Shown here in pieces: positions 1-6,829 of a DNA stretch of 27,697 nucleotides. Origin of the DNA: a virus. The notes beneath the pieces are model-generated. The model saw nothing but the letters and a program-made list of their open reading frames with translations. It did no database searches and was not told the origin of the DNA. The position numbers were made by a program, and so were the translations under genes. The stretch spans positions 1 to 27,697 of IMG/VR virus record IMGVR_UViG_3300010883_000320, one strand, 5' to 3'. Every line of letters starts with the position of its first letter. Within the stretch, counting starts at the first letter, position 1.

Positions 1-154
1 AGGGAGGCTGGCTGTGAAACCGGCGATTCGGGGCGATAAAAAGCGGCCGCTGGAAATAGTGGGGCAAAAGGGGTTTGACCCACCGCCGGCGATTCGGGTT
101 CAAATAACTCAAAAAAGGCTGGACTTTGAACATCTGCGCTGCTAGGATGGGGTC
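1..154. other. Leader region upstream of the plus-strand operon, with a 13-base direct repeat
   Basis: No plus-strand gene is supported here. The 13-mer CCGGCGATTCGGG occurs at 20-32 and again at 86-98, and an 11-base version (ACCGGCGATTC) recurs at 27685-27695 at the far end of the window. A -35-like TTGACC lies at 75-80, but no good -10 box sits at 17 bases; the nearest AT-rich stretch is 99-107, so a promoter is only possible. The minus strand stays open in the frame the terminase small subunit would take if the molecule were circular. Confidence 0.5.
20..98. repeat. 13-bp direct repeat CCGGCGATTCGGG, two copies 66 bp apart
   Basis: Exact copies are at 20-32 and 86-98, just before the first plus-strand gene. 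They could be operator half-sites for one of the small helix-turn-helix proteins (155-382 or 5407-5613), or simple repeats near a genome end. The spacing of 66 bases is about six helical turns. Function is inference. Confidence 0.55.
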
Positions 155-382
155 ATGACTATAAATGAAGCGAGTGAACGCCTCTCTGTTTCGGGTTCTA
201 CCGTCAGGAATTGGATCAAGAGTAAGAAGATTCAGGGATACAAGGATGGCGCCCAGAATCTGTGGTTCGTCTACGCGGGTTCATTGCGGTTCGCCAAGCG
301 AGATCCGCGTGGGAGAAAGGCCAAGGCCGCGTTAGTCGCGTCAACTATCAGCAACACCACAAACGGCAACAGGAGTACCTAA
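155..382 (+). CDS. Small excisionase/MerR-like helix-turn-helix protein
   Basis: This 75-residue protein opens with a helix-turn-helix of the kind found in excisionases and other small HTH_17 proteins. Residues 3-26 read as recognition of an EA(S)xxLxVSxxTVRxWI pattern, followed by a wing-like KDGAQNLWFV stretch and a basic tail (RDPRGRKAK). Such proteins bind DNA as regulators or architectural factors. The ATG at 155 is preceded by AGGA (144-147) at a seven-base spacing. It is the first gene of the plus-strand run and the next gene starts two bases after its stop, so it may regulate its own operon, perhaps through the direct repeats upstream. An excisionase role would need an integrase, and none is seen. 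Confidence 0.72.
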   Translation: MTINEASERLSVSGSTVRNWIKSKKIQGYKDGAQNLWFVYAGSLRFAKRDPRGRKAKAALVASTISNTTNGNRST

Positions 383-383
383 C

Positions 384-806
384 GTGAACCTAATAGAAGA
401 GATTGTTAAGCACCCCACAGTTTCGCGGGCGATGATGACCCACAACCCCGAAGAGCTAGAACTGTATAGCGGCCTTGAGTCACTGGTCAAGCTACGGAAG
501 GCACGACGCGACGTGAAGCGCAGCCAAACCAACGCACGGATAGACGCTTGCCAGACTGGTCGAGCGCGCCACGAACCACCACCGATGCCTGGGCTACGGC
601 TGCTGACAGTAGCACTACACAATGGACTACCGCCAGATCTGAGCAACCTAGTACAAGAGTACATACAAACGGAATCAGATAGTCGCGGGGTAAAGGAGCC
701 ATCCATGCATAGATCTGTAGACTTTTGCACGGCGGCCTTTGCTGTCGTTTTCGTCCTGTTCTTATCATCACTAGCGCTGATCCAATCGTATTACGGAGGA
801 TTTTAA
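384..806 (+). CDS. Unknown protein with C-terminal membrane segment and a possible internal start
   Basis: I do not recognise this 140-residue protein. It starts at GTG 384 with AGGAG at 371-375 (eight-base spacing). The middle is basic and Pro-rich (around RRDVKRSQ and HEPPPMPG). Residues about 111-135 are a hydrophobic helix (CTAAFAVVFVLFLSSLALI) able to span the membrane, followed by a short polar end. An in-frame ATG at 705 has a consensus AAAGGAG at 692-698, so a second 33-residue product consisting only of the membrane segment may be made. It sits two bases after the HTH gene and one base before the next gene. Confidence 0.6.
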   Translation: MNLIEEIVKHPTVSRAMMTHNPEELELYSGLESLVKLRKARRDVKRSQTNARIDACQTGRARHEPPPMPGLRLLTVALHNGLPPDLSNLVQEYIQTESDSRGVKEPSMHRSVDFCTAAFAVVFVLFLSSLALIQSYYGGF

Positions 807-807
807 G

Positions 808-1041
808 ATGCCAAGCGGAATAGTTATAGTCAAACCCGGCGCGACGCCGCAGTATAGAAACGAGGACGAATGGGATTCGGAACTGGTCCGCGCGTACGCT
901 AGCGGCCAATGGGCCGTTCCCGGGTCCGTAGTAGAGGCGGCTATGGAGCGGATGAGGGCCGCCTCGCGCGCACCCACAATCAAAGAGAGACCGGGCTATA
1001 CCGGCGCCGGACCAACCGCAACCAGGAGGGGGCCGTGTTGA
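808..1041 (+). CDS. Hypothetical phage protein (77 aa)
   Basis: This is a small soluble protein with no family I can name. The start is well supported: ATG 808 follows a strong GGAGG (796-800). The first half is acidic and aromatic (YRNEDEWDSELVRAYASGQW), then a helix around VVEAAMERMRAAS and a basic Gly/Arg tail. Its stop lies inside the GTG/TTG start region of the next gene (1035-1041), pointing to translational coupling with the Cys-rich protein downstream. Confidence 0.6.
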   Translation: MPSGIVIVKPGATPQYRNEDEWDSELVRAYASGQWAVPGSVVEAAMERMRAASRAPTIKERPGYTGAGPTATRRGPC

Positions 1042-1505
1042 GCGGAAATGGCTTTGATTTAGCCCCGGCCCCATCGACGCCGGATGAGCCCGTGGGCGCA
1101 TGTGTGATCTGTGATGTTAGAACTCCGCGATTTTACAGATGCGAGCATTGCAGCCAGGCCATTTGCTATAGCTGTTTCGAAAAACCTGAGTCGGGCTGTT
1201 TTTTCTGTGAGCACTGTAATTTCCACAGCTGCCCGCGGTGCGGCGTCGAAGACGAGGCGGCGCGAGCTGTAGCCCAGCTTACCAACTCGTGCGATGCGCA
1301 CATGTATAGGGTCGTCCTAGAAATGATCATTACCGGGCGAGCTGATCGGCGCCACGTAGACAAGGCGGTGGCCGAGCTGGGCGTCGTCGATGTATCCGAA
1401 AAAGAGCTGAGCCCTATTCAGCTATCCATACATGCCGGAAAGCTCGATTTCTGGGTAGGGGAGGCCATCAAGAGCCTTAAGAGGGCCCAGGGACGGAGGT
1501 TTTGA
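1035..1505 (+). CDS. Cys-rich RING/treble-clef-like zinc-binding protein
   Basis: The likely start is GTG 1035, seated five bases behind AGGAGGG (1024-1030) and overlapping the previous stop; the frame is open further upstream but only the GTG has a good ribosome site. The 156-residue product has a dense zinc-ligand cluster: Cys 23, 26, 36, 39, 44, 47, 55, 58, 61, 66 and 69, with His 38, 60 and 64 nearby. The CxxC pairs resemble a RING, B-box or treble-clef arrangement holding two or three zinc ions. The rest (about 72-156) is helical and lacks Cys after residue 85. Bacterial phage proteins with RING-like clusters are uncommon, and no enzymatic role is claimed. The stop overlaps the next ATG (TGATG). 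Confidence 0.65.
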   Translation: MLSGNGFDLAPAPSTPDEPVGACVICDVRTPRFYRCEHCSQAICYSCFEKPESGCFFCEHCNFHSCPRCGVEDEAARAVAQLTNSCDAHMYRVVLEMIITGRADRRHVDKAVAELGVVDVSEKELSPIQLSIHAGKLDFWVGEAIKSLKRAQGRRF

Positions 1506-2140
1506 TGGCTAAAGTGAAAAGAGAAACGTACCTTCCGCTGCTGGAGAAATACGAGCTAGACGGGTCGGCTGTCTGGGATTGCCATGGAAGCCCAACGCTG
1601 TATCACTGGGCCTGCGAGCACATCGGTTCGCGCCTGAGCATAGAGTTTCACCCGCCTGAGGTCATTCACAACGATAACCTTCCGGGTTCGCAGTGCACTA
1701 TAGTCCTCCTTGTAGCCGGCAGCCTGCCTGATTCGTCATCTCGGATTTGGACGTTCGCCGAGGTCAACCCAAAGAACAACAAGATGGACTACCCTTGGGC
1801 GATGGTCGAGAAGCGAGGTAAGGACCGGTTAATCCTTAAGTTGGCCGGTCTCCACGGTCGGCTATACGCTCAATCGGAAATGGAGGGACGTGGTGATGGG
1901 TCCATTCTCGACCCAGGCGAGCCTCAGTTCCGGGATGCGGCTGATTTCAGTGTGCGTATGCGCCTCGCTTTTGTGGCCGCCTTGGATTGCGCGTCACGTG
2001 ATGAGGTTATAGACTATACTAACGGGCTTCTAGCCAAATACGATGCTAAGAGCTTTTTGGAGGTGCAGCCCGGCCACTGGCTAGACGTGGCTGTACTTAT
2101 GCGCCAGCAGGTTGAAAAATGGAGAAAACAGAAATCATGA
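1505..2140 (+). CDS. Candidate single-strand-annealing-like (Rad52/Erf-type) phage protein
   Basis: ATG 1505 overlaps the previous stop (TGATG) and has GGAGG at 1495-1499; the TTG three bases earlier is less likely. The 211-residue protein contains the stretch AEVNPKN followed by YPWAMVEKRGKDRLILKL (about 91-120). From memory this resembles phage proteins with an AMAEKRAxDRxILKL helix, which sit with recombination genes and recall the helix of Erf/Rad52-type annealing proteins. Its neighbours, a VRR-NUC nuclease and a SNF2 helicase, fit a recombination role. I cannot run a profile comparison, so the function is an inference and the safe label is conserved phage protein. The C-terminus is helical and basic. 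Confidence 0.6.
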   Translation: MAKVKRETYLPLLEKYELDGSAVWDCHGSPTLYHWACEHIGSRLSIEFHPPEVIHNDNLPGSQCTIVLLVAGSLPDSSSRIWTFAEVNPKNNKMDYPWAMVEKRGKDRLILKLAGLHGRLYAQSEMEGRGDGSILDPGEPQFRDAADFSVRMRLAFVAALDCASRDEVIDYTNGLLAKYDAKSFLEVQPGHWLDVAVLMRQQVEKWRKQKS

Positions 2141-2352
2141 ATATATGTCGATACTGTGGATGCTTTTCCGAGGCCCCACTGGCTCATCAATCTCCCGACT
2201 CGGGCGCCGTGGGGATATGCTCCGAGGCCGTGCCGCAGCACGCCGTCGACGATTATATGGACGCAACCCTGCATCTTAAAGTTCACGACGGGGTCGCTTG
2301 GCTGTACTCTCACTCCACGTGCGACCTCTGGGTAGAGAAAGATCTAGCTTGA
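2137..2352 (+). CDS. Small CxxC protein (putative zinc-binding)
   Basis: Of two in-frame starts (2119 and 2137), ATG 2137 is preferred because it overlaps the previous stop as ATGA, the arrangement used throughout this operon. The 71-residue product begins with CRYCGC, with later Cys 28 and 62, so one zinc site is possible. The rest is acidic with two His-containing stretches. I do not recognise a family. Its TGA stop overlaps the TTG start of the VRR-NUC gene. Confidence 0.55.
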   Translation: MNICRYCGCFSEAPLAHQSPDSGAVGICSEAVPQHAVDDYMDATLHLKVHDGVAWLYSHSTCDLWVEKDLA

Positions 2353-2672
2353 CAGAGAGCCAGGTGGTTAAGTGCGTCACCGAGTTCATGGTCGCACGAG
2401 GCTGGCACCCGGCCAGGCAGCATGTAGGCACTTTCAGGACTCGTTATGGGGGGTGGATCAAAATGGGAGAGAAGGGAATGGCTGACTGTCTGTTCCTCCA
2501 CCCCGATCACGGTGCTCTTTACATCGAGTGCAAACGCCCGGGCCGGGTGCCGGATTTACACCAGGAGGAGTGGATTCGCTCGAAGCGGTTACATGGCTTC
2601 AACGTGTGGGTAGTCGACGGGGAAAAATCGCTGATCGCGCATTGGTCAGCCGCTGAATGGTCCGCCCGATGA
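2349..2672 (+). CDS. VRR-NUC domain nuclease
   Basis: The 107-residue product has the VRR-NUC layout of the PD-(D/E)xK superfamily: Glu 3 in an N-terminal helix (TESQVVK), the metal-binding Asp 46 in GEKGMADCLFL, the Glu 60 and Lys 62 of YIECKRPG, then Gln 72 and a helix leading to GFNVWVVD. Stand-alone VRR-NUC proteins of phages cut branched or flapped DNA such as Holliday junctions. I chose TTG 2349 because the family begins just before this Glu and TTGA overlaps the preceding stop; an ATG at 2298 would add 17 residues unlike the family. The upstream ribosome site is weak, consistent with coupling. It lies between the annealing-like protein and the helicase. Confidence 0.85.
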   Translation: MTESQVVKCVTEFMVARGWHPARQHVGTFRTRYGGWIKMGEKGMADCLFLHPDHGALYIECKRPGRVPDLHQEEWIRSKRLHGFNVWVVDGEKSLIAHWSAAEWSAR

Positions 2673-2746
2673 ATGAACAGTGGCAGCTGAATGCGCTCTT
2701 CGGCCAGACGTTGAAATGGAGACAACGACATGACAAGCAAGTTTAA
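2669..2746 (+). CDS. Possible 25-residue leader-type ORF
   Basis: An ATG overlaps the VRR-NUC stop as ATGA and opens a 25-codon frame (MNEQWQLNALFGQTL then a basic end) that runs 17 bases into the next gene. The ATGA junction is the operon's usual signature, but there is no clear ribosome site and no composition test is possible at this length. It may only carry ribosomes across the 57-base gap. Confidence 0.25.
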   Translation: MNEQWQLNALFGQTLKWRQRHDKQV

Positions 2747-2945
2747 TTTTGACGGTACAGTGACGTACTGGAGCGTCAACCGCCAAGAGTGGCACGAGCA
2801 GGCGAACCCTGTAGAGATCGCGGATAGTGACCTAGCGACAATGAGCTGCGCGGAAGCAGCTCGCATTATCGCCATGCCCAGCGCAACGCCGGGGCTATAT
2901 TCCAACCGCAAAGAGGAGACACAAAAACGACATGACGCCGACTGA
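2730..2945 (+). CDS. Hypothetical phage protein (71 aa)
   Basis: This small protein begins with an aromatic, beta-like segment (KFNFDGTVTYWSV), followed by a helical part with SCAEAARIIAM and a charged tail. No family is recognised. The start ATG 2730 has only a distant GGAG (2718-2721). The end overlaps the helicase gene by 14 bases, so the two are probably translated from one message. Confidence 0.5.
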   Translation: MTSKFNFDGTVTYWSVNRQEWHEQANPVEIADSDLATMSCAEAARIIAMPSATPGLYSNRKEETQKRHDAD

Positions 2946-4440
2946 ACTACGAGCAGAGGGCGTCAGCCTAGCCCGCCGACCAGAATGGGGAGCGAAACCC
3001 CCGCTATGGGCTAGCGCGATGACGCAGGCGGATTGGGAAGCGGAGGCGGCTATCGTGGAGCAAGATCAGTACCAAAGGTTTCTAGACCAGAAAACCCAAT
3101 ACAAGGGACAGGACGCGATCCCCTGTAAGTTTGTGCCGGAGATGATGTTTCCGTTTCAAGTCGCACTACTGGAGTGGGCTTGCCAGATTGGGCGCGGCGC
3201 GATCTTTGCCGATTGCGGGCTCGGCAAAACGATTGTCGAACTGGCGTGGGCTCAGAACGTTGTCGAGCACACGAACCGCCCGGTAGTGATTCTCGCACCG
3301 CTTGCCGTCTCGCGTCAGATTGTCGAAGAGGGCGCGAAGTTTGGTATCGAGTGCGACCTAGCCGAGAACCGCACAAGCCGGAGCAAGATCGTCGTCACCA
3401 ACTACGAGCGGATACATCATCTTGACTCGGCTGATTTTGTTGGCGGCGTATGCGACGAGTCTAGCTGTCTGAAAAACTTCTCGGGTAGGCGACGCAAAGA
3501 CATTACGGAGTTTCTGCGTAACATGCGATACCGTCATATGTCCACCGCGACAGCGGCGCCGAATGACTACACCGAATTGGGCACAAGCTCGGAAGCCCTA
3601 GGCCGATTGGGCTACGTGGATATGCTCGGGCGATTCTTTAAGAATGATCAGAACACAAATGCTCAAGGCGGCGGTGGTGCGGATTGGAAGAAACTAAGCG
3701 CCCCAAAATGGCGATTCAAAGGACACTCAGAAGAGCCGTTCTGGCGTTGGGTGTGTTCGTGGGCGCGGGCTTGCCGCAAGCCGTCCGATATTGGATTCGA
3801 TGACGCTGGTTTTGACTTGCCGCCCTTGCAGGAGGTCGAGCATATGGTCCACACCAAAAAACTTAGGCCGGGGATGCTGTTCCCCTTACCAGCGCGAGAT
3901 CTAAGAGAAGAGCGCGAAGAGCGCAGGCTGACGATTGAAGAACGCTGCGAGACCGTAGCTGGCTTAGTTGACCACGACAGGCCCGCCGTAGTTTGGTGCC
4001 ATCTAAACGACGAGGGGAAGCTGCTAAAAAAACTGATACCCGATGCGGAAGAAATCGCCGGAAGTACTCCCGACGAAAAGAAGATGGAGATTTTCGAGCG
4101 GTTCCGAACCGGGGAAACCCGAGTACTAGTGACCAAACCGAAAATCGGAGCCTGGGGATTGAATTGGCAACATTGCAATCATGTTGTGACGTTCGTCAGC
4201 CATTCGTACGAGCAGTACTACCAATCCGTTCGACGCTGCTGGCGATTCGGTCAACAGCGCCCCGTCACCGTGGACATCGTAGCAACCGAGGGAGAAGTCG
4301 GCATCAAGGCCAACATGCAACGCAAGGCTGTGCAAGCGAGTCGGATGTTCGATCGGCTCGTGGCCAACATGCAGTCATCAGAACAGATTGAAAGAAGTAC
4401 GTACGAACAACAGAAAGTAGAGACACCGAAATGGCTTTAG
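2932..4440 (+). CDS. SNF2-type DEAD/DEAH-box DNA helicase/translocase
   Basis: This 502-residue superfamily 2 ATPase shows the motifs in order: Q-like FPFQVALLEWA (73-83), Walker A FADCGLGKTI (92-101), Ia VVILAPLAVSRQ (118-129), motif II as CDESS (174-178) in place of DEAD/DEAH, motif III MSTATAAPND (203-212), motif V KIGAWGLNWQ (404-413) and motif VI QSVRRCWRFGQ (431-441) with its arginine fingers. Motif VI and the compact form resemble SNF2-like phage helicases that move on double-stranded DNA. Residues about 220-300 are an insertion with a Gly run and many Trp. It overlaps the methyltransferase gene by ten bases. This helicase-methyltransferase pair is common in siphoviruses and suggests joint action in replication, recombination or modification. 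Confidence 0.9.
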   Translation: MTPTELRAEGVSLARRPEWGAKPPLWASAMTQADWEAEAAIVEQDQYQRFLDQKTQYKGQDAIPCKFVPEMMFPFQVALLEWACQIGRGAIFADCGLGKTIVELAWAQNVVEHTNRPVVILAPLAVSRQIVEEGAKFGIECDLAENRTSRSKIVVTNYERIHHLDSADFVGGVCDESSCLKNFSGRRRKDITEFLRNMRYRHMSTATAAPNDYTELGTSSEALGRLGYVDMLGRFFKNDQNTNAQGGGGADWKKLSAPKWRFKGHSEEPFWRWVCSWARACRKPSDIGFDDAGFDLPPLQEVEHMVHTKKLRPGMLFPLPARDLREEREERRLTIEERCETVAGLVDHDRPAVVWCHLNDEGKLLKKLIPDAEEIAGSTPDEKKMEIFERFRTGETRVLVTKPKIGAWGLNWQHCNHVVTFVSHSYEQYYQSVRRCWRFGQQRPVTVDIVATEGEVGIKANMQRKAVQASRMFDRLVANMQSSEQIERSTYEQQKVETPKWL

Positions 4441-5402
4441 CCCCAATCATCAACGGCGATTACGCAATCTACCACGGCGACTGCATGGAGGTGATGAAGC
4501 AACTGCGACGGCCCAAGGCGGTCGTCGATCTTTCGATCTATTCGCCACCGTTCGGCGGGCTGTACGTTTACTCGTCGAGTGAGCGCGATCTATCAAACTG
4601 CCTCAACTACGATCAATTCTTTGAGCATTACAAATTCGTCGTCGAATTGATCGCAGAGATCACGAAGCCGGGTCGGATGACTTGCGTTCATTGTGCCGAT
4701 GTGCCGACCGGCAACAGCGGGACGGATACCTTGATCGACTTCCCGGGAGACATCATTCGCCTACACCAAAAGCACGGCTTCCAATACGTCGCCCGTTACT
4801 CGGTCTGGAAAGAGCCGCTAGGAGTCCGCAACCGTACGATGATGAAATCGCTAGCCCATAAGACGATCGTTGACGACTCCGCGCGATGCTCGAACGCCTC
4901 GGCTGATTACTTGCTCGTATTTCGCAAGACTGGCGAAAACGAGGTAGCGATTGAGCATCCGCGCGGGCTGATGGAATACGCCGGAGAGCGTGAGATCCCT
5001 AGCGCCGTGCTGGGGTATCGCGGCTACGAAGGCGAGCAAACCGAAAACAGGTATTCTCACTGGATCTGGCGTCAGTACGCATCCGCGTTTTGGGATGACG
5101 TGCGACTCGGCCGCGTGTTGCCATTCAAGGCGGCGCGTGACGAGGAAGACGAAAAGCACGTCCACCCGCTACAACTCGATGTGATCGACCGAGCGGTAAC
5201 CCTTTGGTCTAATCCTGGTGAAACCGTGTTCACCCCGTTTATGGGCGTTGGCTCGGAGGTTTGGGCGGCGGTATCAGGCGGGCGGCGCGGGGTTGGCGTC
5301 GAGCTGAAGGAGTCGTACTTCCGGCAAGCTGTCAAGAATATGGAGACGGCCAAGCCGTACGGCGACCAGTCGGCTCAAGCCGAGCTAGCGTTCACGGAGT
5401 AA
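4431..5402 (+). CDS. Beta-class site-specific DNA methyltransferase (N6-adenine or N4-cytosine)
   Basis: The 323-residue protein carries the catalytic motif IV as SPPF (38-41) near the N-terminus and the AdoMet-binding motifs at the C-terminus: motif X around HPLQLDVIDRAV (245-256), motif I FTPFMGVGS (268-276) and motif II GVGVELKESY (287-296). This order is the permuted beta class. SPPF occurs in amino-methyltransferases; it leans toward N4-cytosine or N6-adenine but does not settle the base. The central part (about 95-230) would contain target recognition. No restriction endonuclease is next to it, so it is probably an orphan enzyme that protects phage DNA or times replication. It overlaps the helicase gene by ten bases. 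Confidence 0.92.
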   Translation: MALAPIINGDYAIYHGDCMEVMKQLRRPKAVVDLSIYSPPFGGLYVYSSSERDLSNCLNYDQFFEHYKFVVELIAEITKPGRMTCVHCADVPTGNSGTDTLIDFPGDIIRLHQKHGFQYVARYSVWKEPLGVRNRTMMKSLAHKTIVDDSARCSNASADYLLVFRKTGENEVAIEHPRGLMEYAGEREIPSAVLGYRGYEGEQTENRYSHWIWRQYASAFWDDVRLGRVLPFKAARDEEDEKHVHPLQLDVIDRAVTLWSNPGETVFTPFMGVGSEVWAAVSGGRRGVGVELKESYFRQAVKNMETAKPYGDQSAQAELAFTE

Positions 5403-5406
5403 CCTG

Positions 5407-5613
5407 ATGCCAGTCAAAGAAGCAGCAGCGTACCTAGGCGTACAGGTCAAGGCCATCCGCGAACATATCTGGTCCGGGCGGTTGTGGGCCGTTAAACGCG
5501 GTACTGCCTGGTGGGTCGATCGCGAGTCACTGGAGGATCTTGCGCGCCCTGGGGCGCGCCACGCTGGAGGTAGGCCGCTTGCTAGCCCGCAAGCGGACGC
5601 CATTCAACCGTAG
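5407..5613 (+). CDS. Small excisionase-like helix-turn-helix protein
   Basis: The 68-residue protein fits the HTH_17/excisionase pattern: residues 1-25 (VKEAAAYLGVQVKAIREHIW) form the helix-turn-helix, a beta wing follows at AVKRGTAWWVDRESLEDL, and the end is an Arg/Gly-rich arm (GARHAGGRPL) that could reach into the minor groove. ATG 5407 has GGAG at 5396-5399. It closes the plus-strand run and its last 32 bases overlap the tail of the convergent metallophosphoesterase gene, so it may control the early unit. It is a second small HTH, distinct from the one at 155-382. Confidence 0.75.
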   Translation: MPVKEAAAYLGVQVKAIREHIWSGRLWAVKRGTAWWVDRESLEDLARPGARHAGGRPLASPQADAIQP

Positions 5614-6829
5614 CGACCCGGCCCTCTTCGGGATGCCATATCATCCCCATCGCGGTAGGCGGGTTGCCCACGAAGCCGTTCTCACTGTGCCATGCGTCCG
5701 GCTGACACAGGGCGGGCAGTGTACGCACTGTGAAACCGACGTCCTGGACCACTTGCTCCCGGTGGAAGTGTCCAATATGGGCCTCACGGTAAGTCGTGGA
5801 GGCCCACATCTCCGGCTGCTCAGACGCGAACAAGGCAGAATACCCGGACCCGGCGCGCCGAGAGGCCTTGTCGCCGTGCGTCAGCATGAACCCGCAGCGG
5901 CCGAATTTGTAATACTTCCGAGGCTTCGGCGAGTTGTCGACGGTGACGTGCTTGTGGCCTTGAAACACCAGCCCGAGCGCGTGGCCTAGATGCCATGCGG
6001 CCATAGTGTCGTGATTCCCCCTCACCATCACGACGTCGACCGGGGCCACTGCTGACAATCTATAAATATTCTCGATAACTGCGTCACAGCCTCGCTGGAA
6101 GATCTTCTCGAATCTTGAGTCGTAATCCATAGCCGTTCCCCTGTGGGTCGCACCGTCGCGGTCGTCTATGTGAAACATATCATTACCACACGGCACCATA
6201 ATCCGTGCGACGTCATAGCCCGCAACCCGGCTTAGCAGCGTTTCTGAGGCCTCGCGATAGAGCTTGATGGCTATATCCAAGTCATATGGAGGGTGTCCCG
6301 TCTCCTCACCCCAGGCGAGCTTACCGAAATGTGGGTCGTAGATCGACTCCTCGTACAGACAACCCTTTGGTTTCCGGCGTGTTTTGTATTTGGGGGGGGC
6401 TGCAAACTGCTTGCTGGAGTTGGCGGCTAGTCGCTCAATCTCATCACGCGCTTTCATCACCGCGACTTTGCGCCGCATAGTCGCACGGACTTTGAACATC
6501 TGGCGGACCACCATCTCCTGGGTAGATGCATCTTTGATGGCAAAATCCCACTTTCCGCAGGTCCACCGCTCTATGTCCCAGATTTCAGTGTCTATGTCGC
6601 ATGCCGCGACCAGCTCATCTAGCGTCTTTACTTCGGTAGACAGCACGGCGTCCTGAGTCCGCTCGTCGCCTGACTCGGACAGCCGGCTAGAGGGTTCACC
6701 GCTTATAGGCTTGGCGATGTTCGCCGCGCCTTGATCGCGGAGCAGGTAGCCGTGCTTGCGGCAACAGGTCTTGACTTTACTGCATGCCGCCTCGAAATCG
6801 CTCTTGCACCACTCACAGTTCTTTTGCAT
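5582..6829 (-). CDS. Calcineurin-like metallophosphoesterase with N-terminal zinc finger
   Basis: The 415-residue protein has the metal-binding motifs of calcineurin-like phosphoesterases: DPHFGK (165-170), GND (215-217) followed by HIDD, VRGNHD (269-274), THGD (317-320) and GHFH (353-356). Phage members of this group are often called DNA-repair or phosphodiesterase-like, with substrate unknown. The first 30 residues contain CEWC, then CC and a later His, which look like a treble-clef zinc finger; residues 40-150 are a variable helical linker. It is the last gene of the minus-strand unit, overlaps the preceding gene by 17 bases and converges on the HTH gene by 32 bases. Its place after the lysis genes rather than with replication genes is unusual. 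Confidence 0.85.
   Translation of the reverse strand: MQKNCEWCKSDFEAACSKVKTCCRKHGYLLRDQGAANIAKPISGEPSSRLSESGDERTQDAVLSTEVKTLDELVAACDIDTEIWDIERWTCGKWDFAIKDASTQEMVVRQMFKVRATMRRKVAVMKARDEIERLAANSSKQFAAPPKYKTRRKPKGCLYEESIYDPHFGKLAWGEETGHPPYDLDIAIKLYREASETLLSRVAGYDVARIMVPCGNDMFHIDDRDGATHRGTAMDYDSRFEKIFQRGCDAVIENIYRLSAVAPVDVVMVRGNHDTMAAWHLGHALGLVFQGHKHVTVDNSPKPRKYYKFGRCGFMLTHGDKASRRAGSGYSALFASEQPEMWASTTYREAHIGHFHREQVVQDVGFTVRTLPALCQPDAWHSENGFVGNPPTAMGMIWHPEEGRVATVEWRPLAG

Noticed and set aside
75-107. Sigma-70 promoter
   Set aside because: TTGACC at 75-80 lacks a fitting -10 hexamer at 16-18 bases, so it was not listed as a separate promoter.
487-1101. 204-residue minus-strand ORF
   Set aside because: Runs antisense to three well-supported plus-strand genes; no ribosome site, and composition (Arg/Cys/Pro-rich) is typical of an antisense shadow.
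3663-4178. 171-residue minus-strand ORF inside the helicase
   Set aside because: Antisense to conserved helicase residues; Ser/Pro-rich shadow.
5540-5989. 149-residue plus-strand ORF downstream of the second HTH gene
   Set aside because: Overlaps the HTH gene in another frame and lies antisense to the phosphoesterase.
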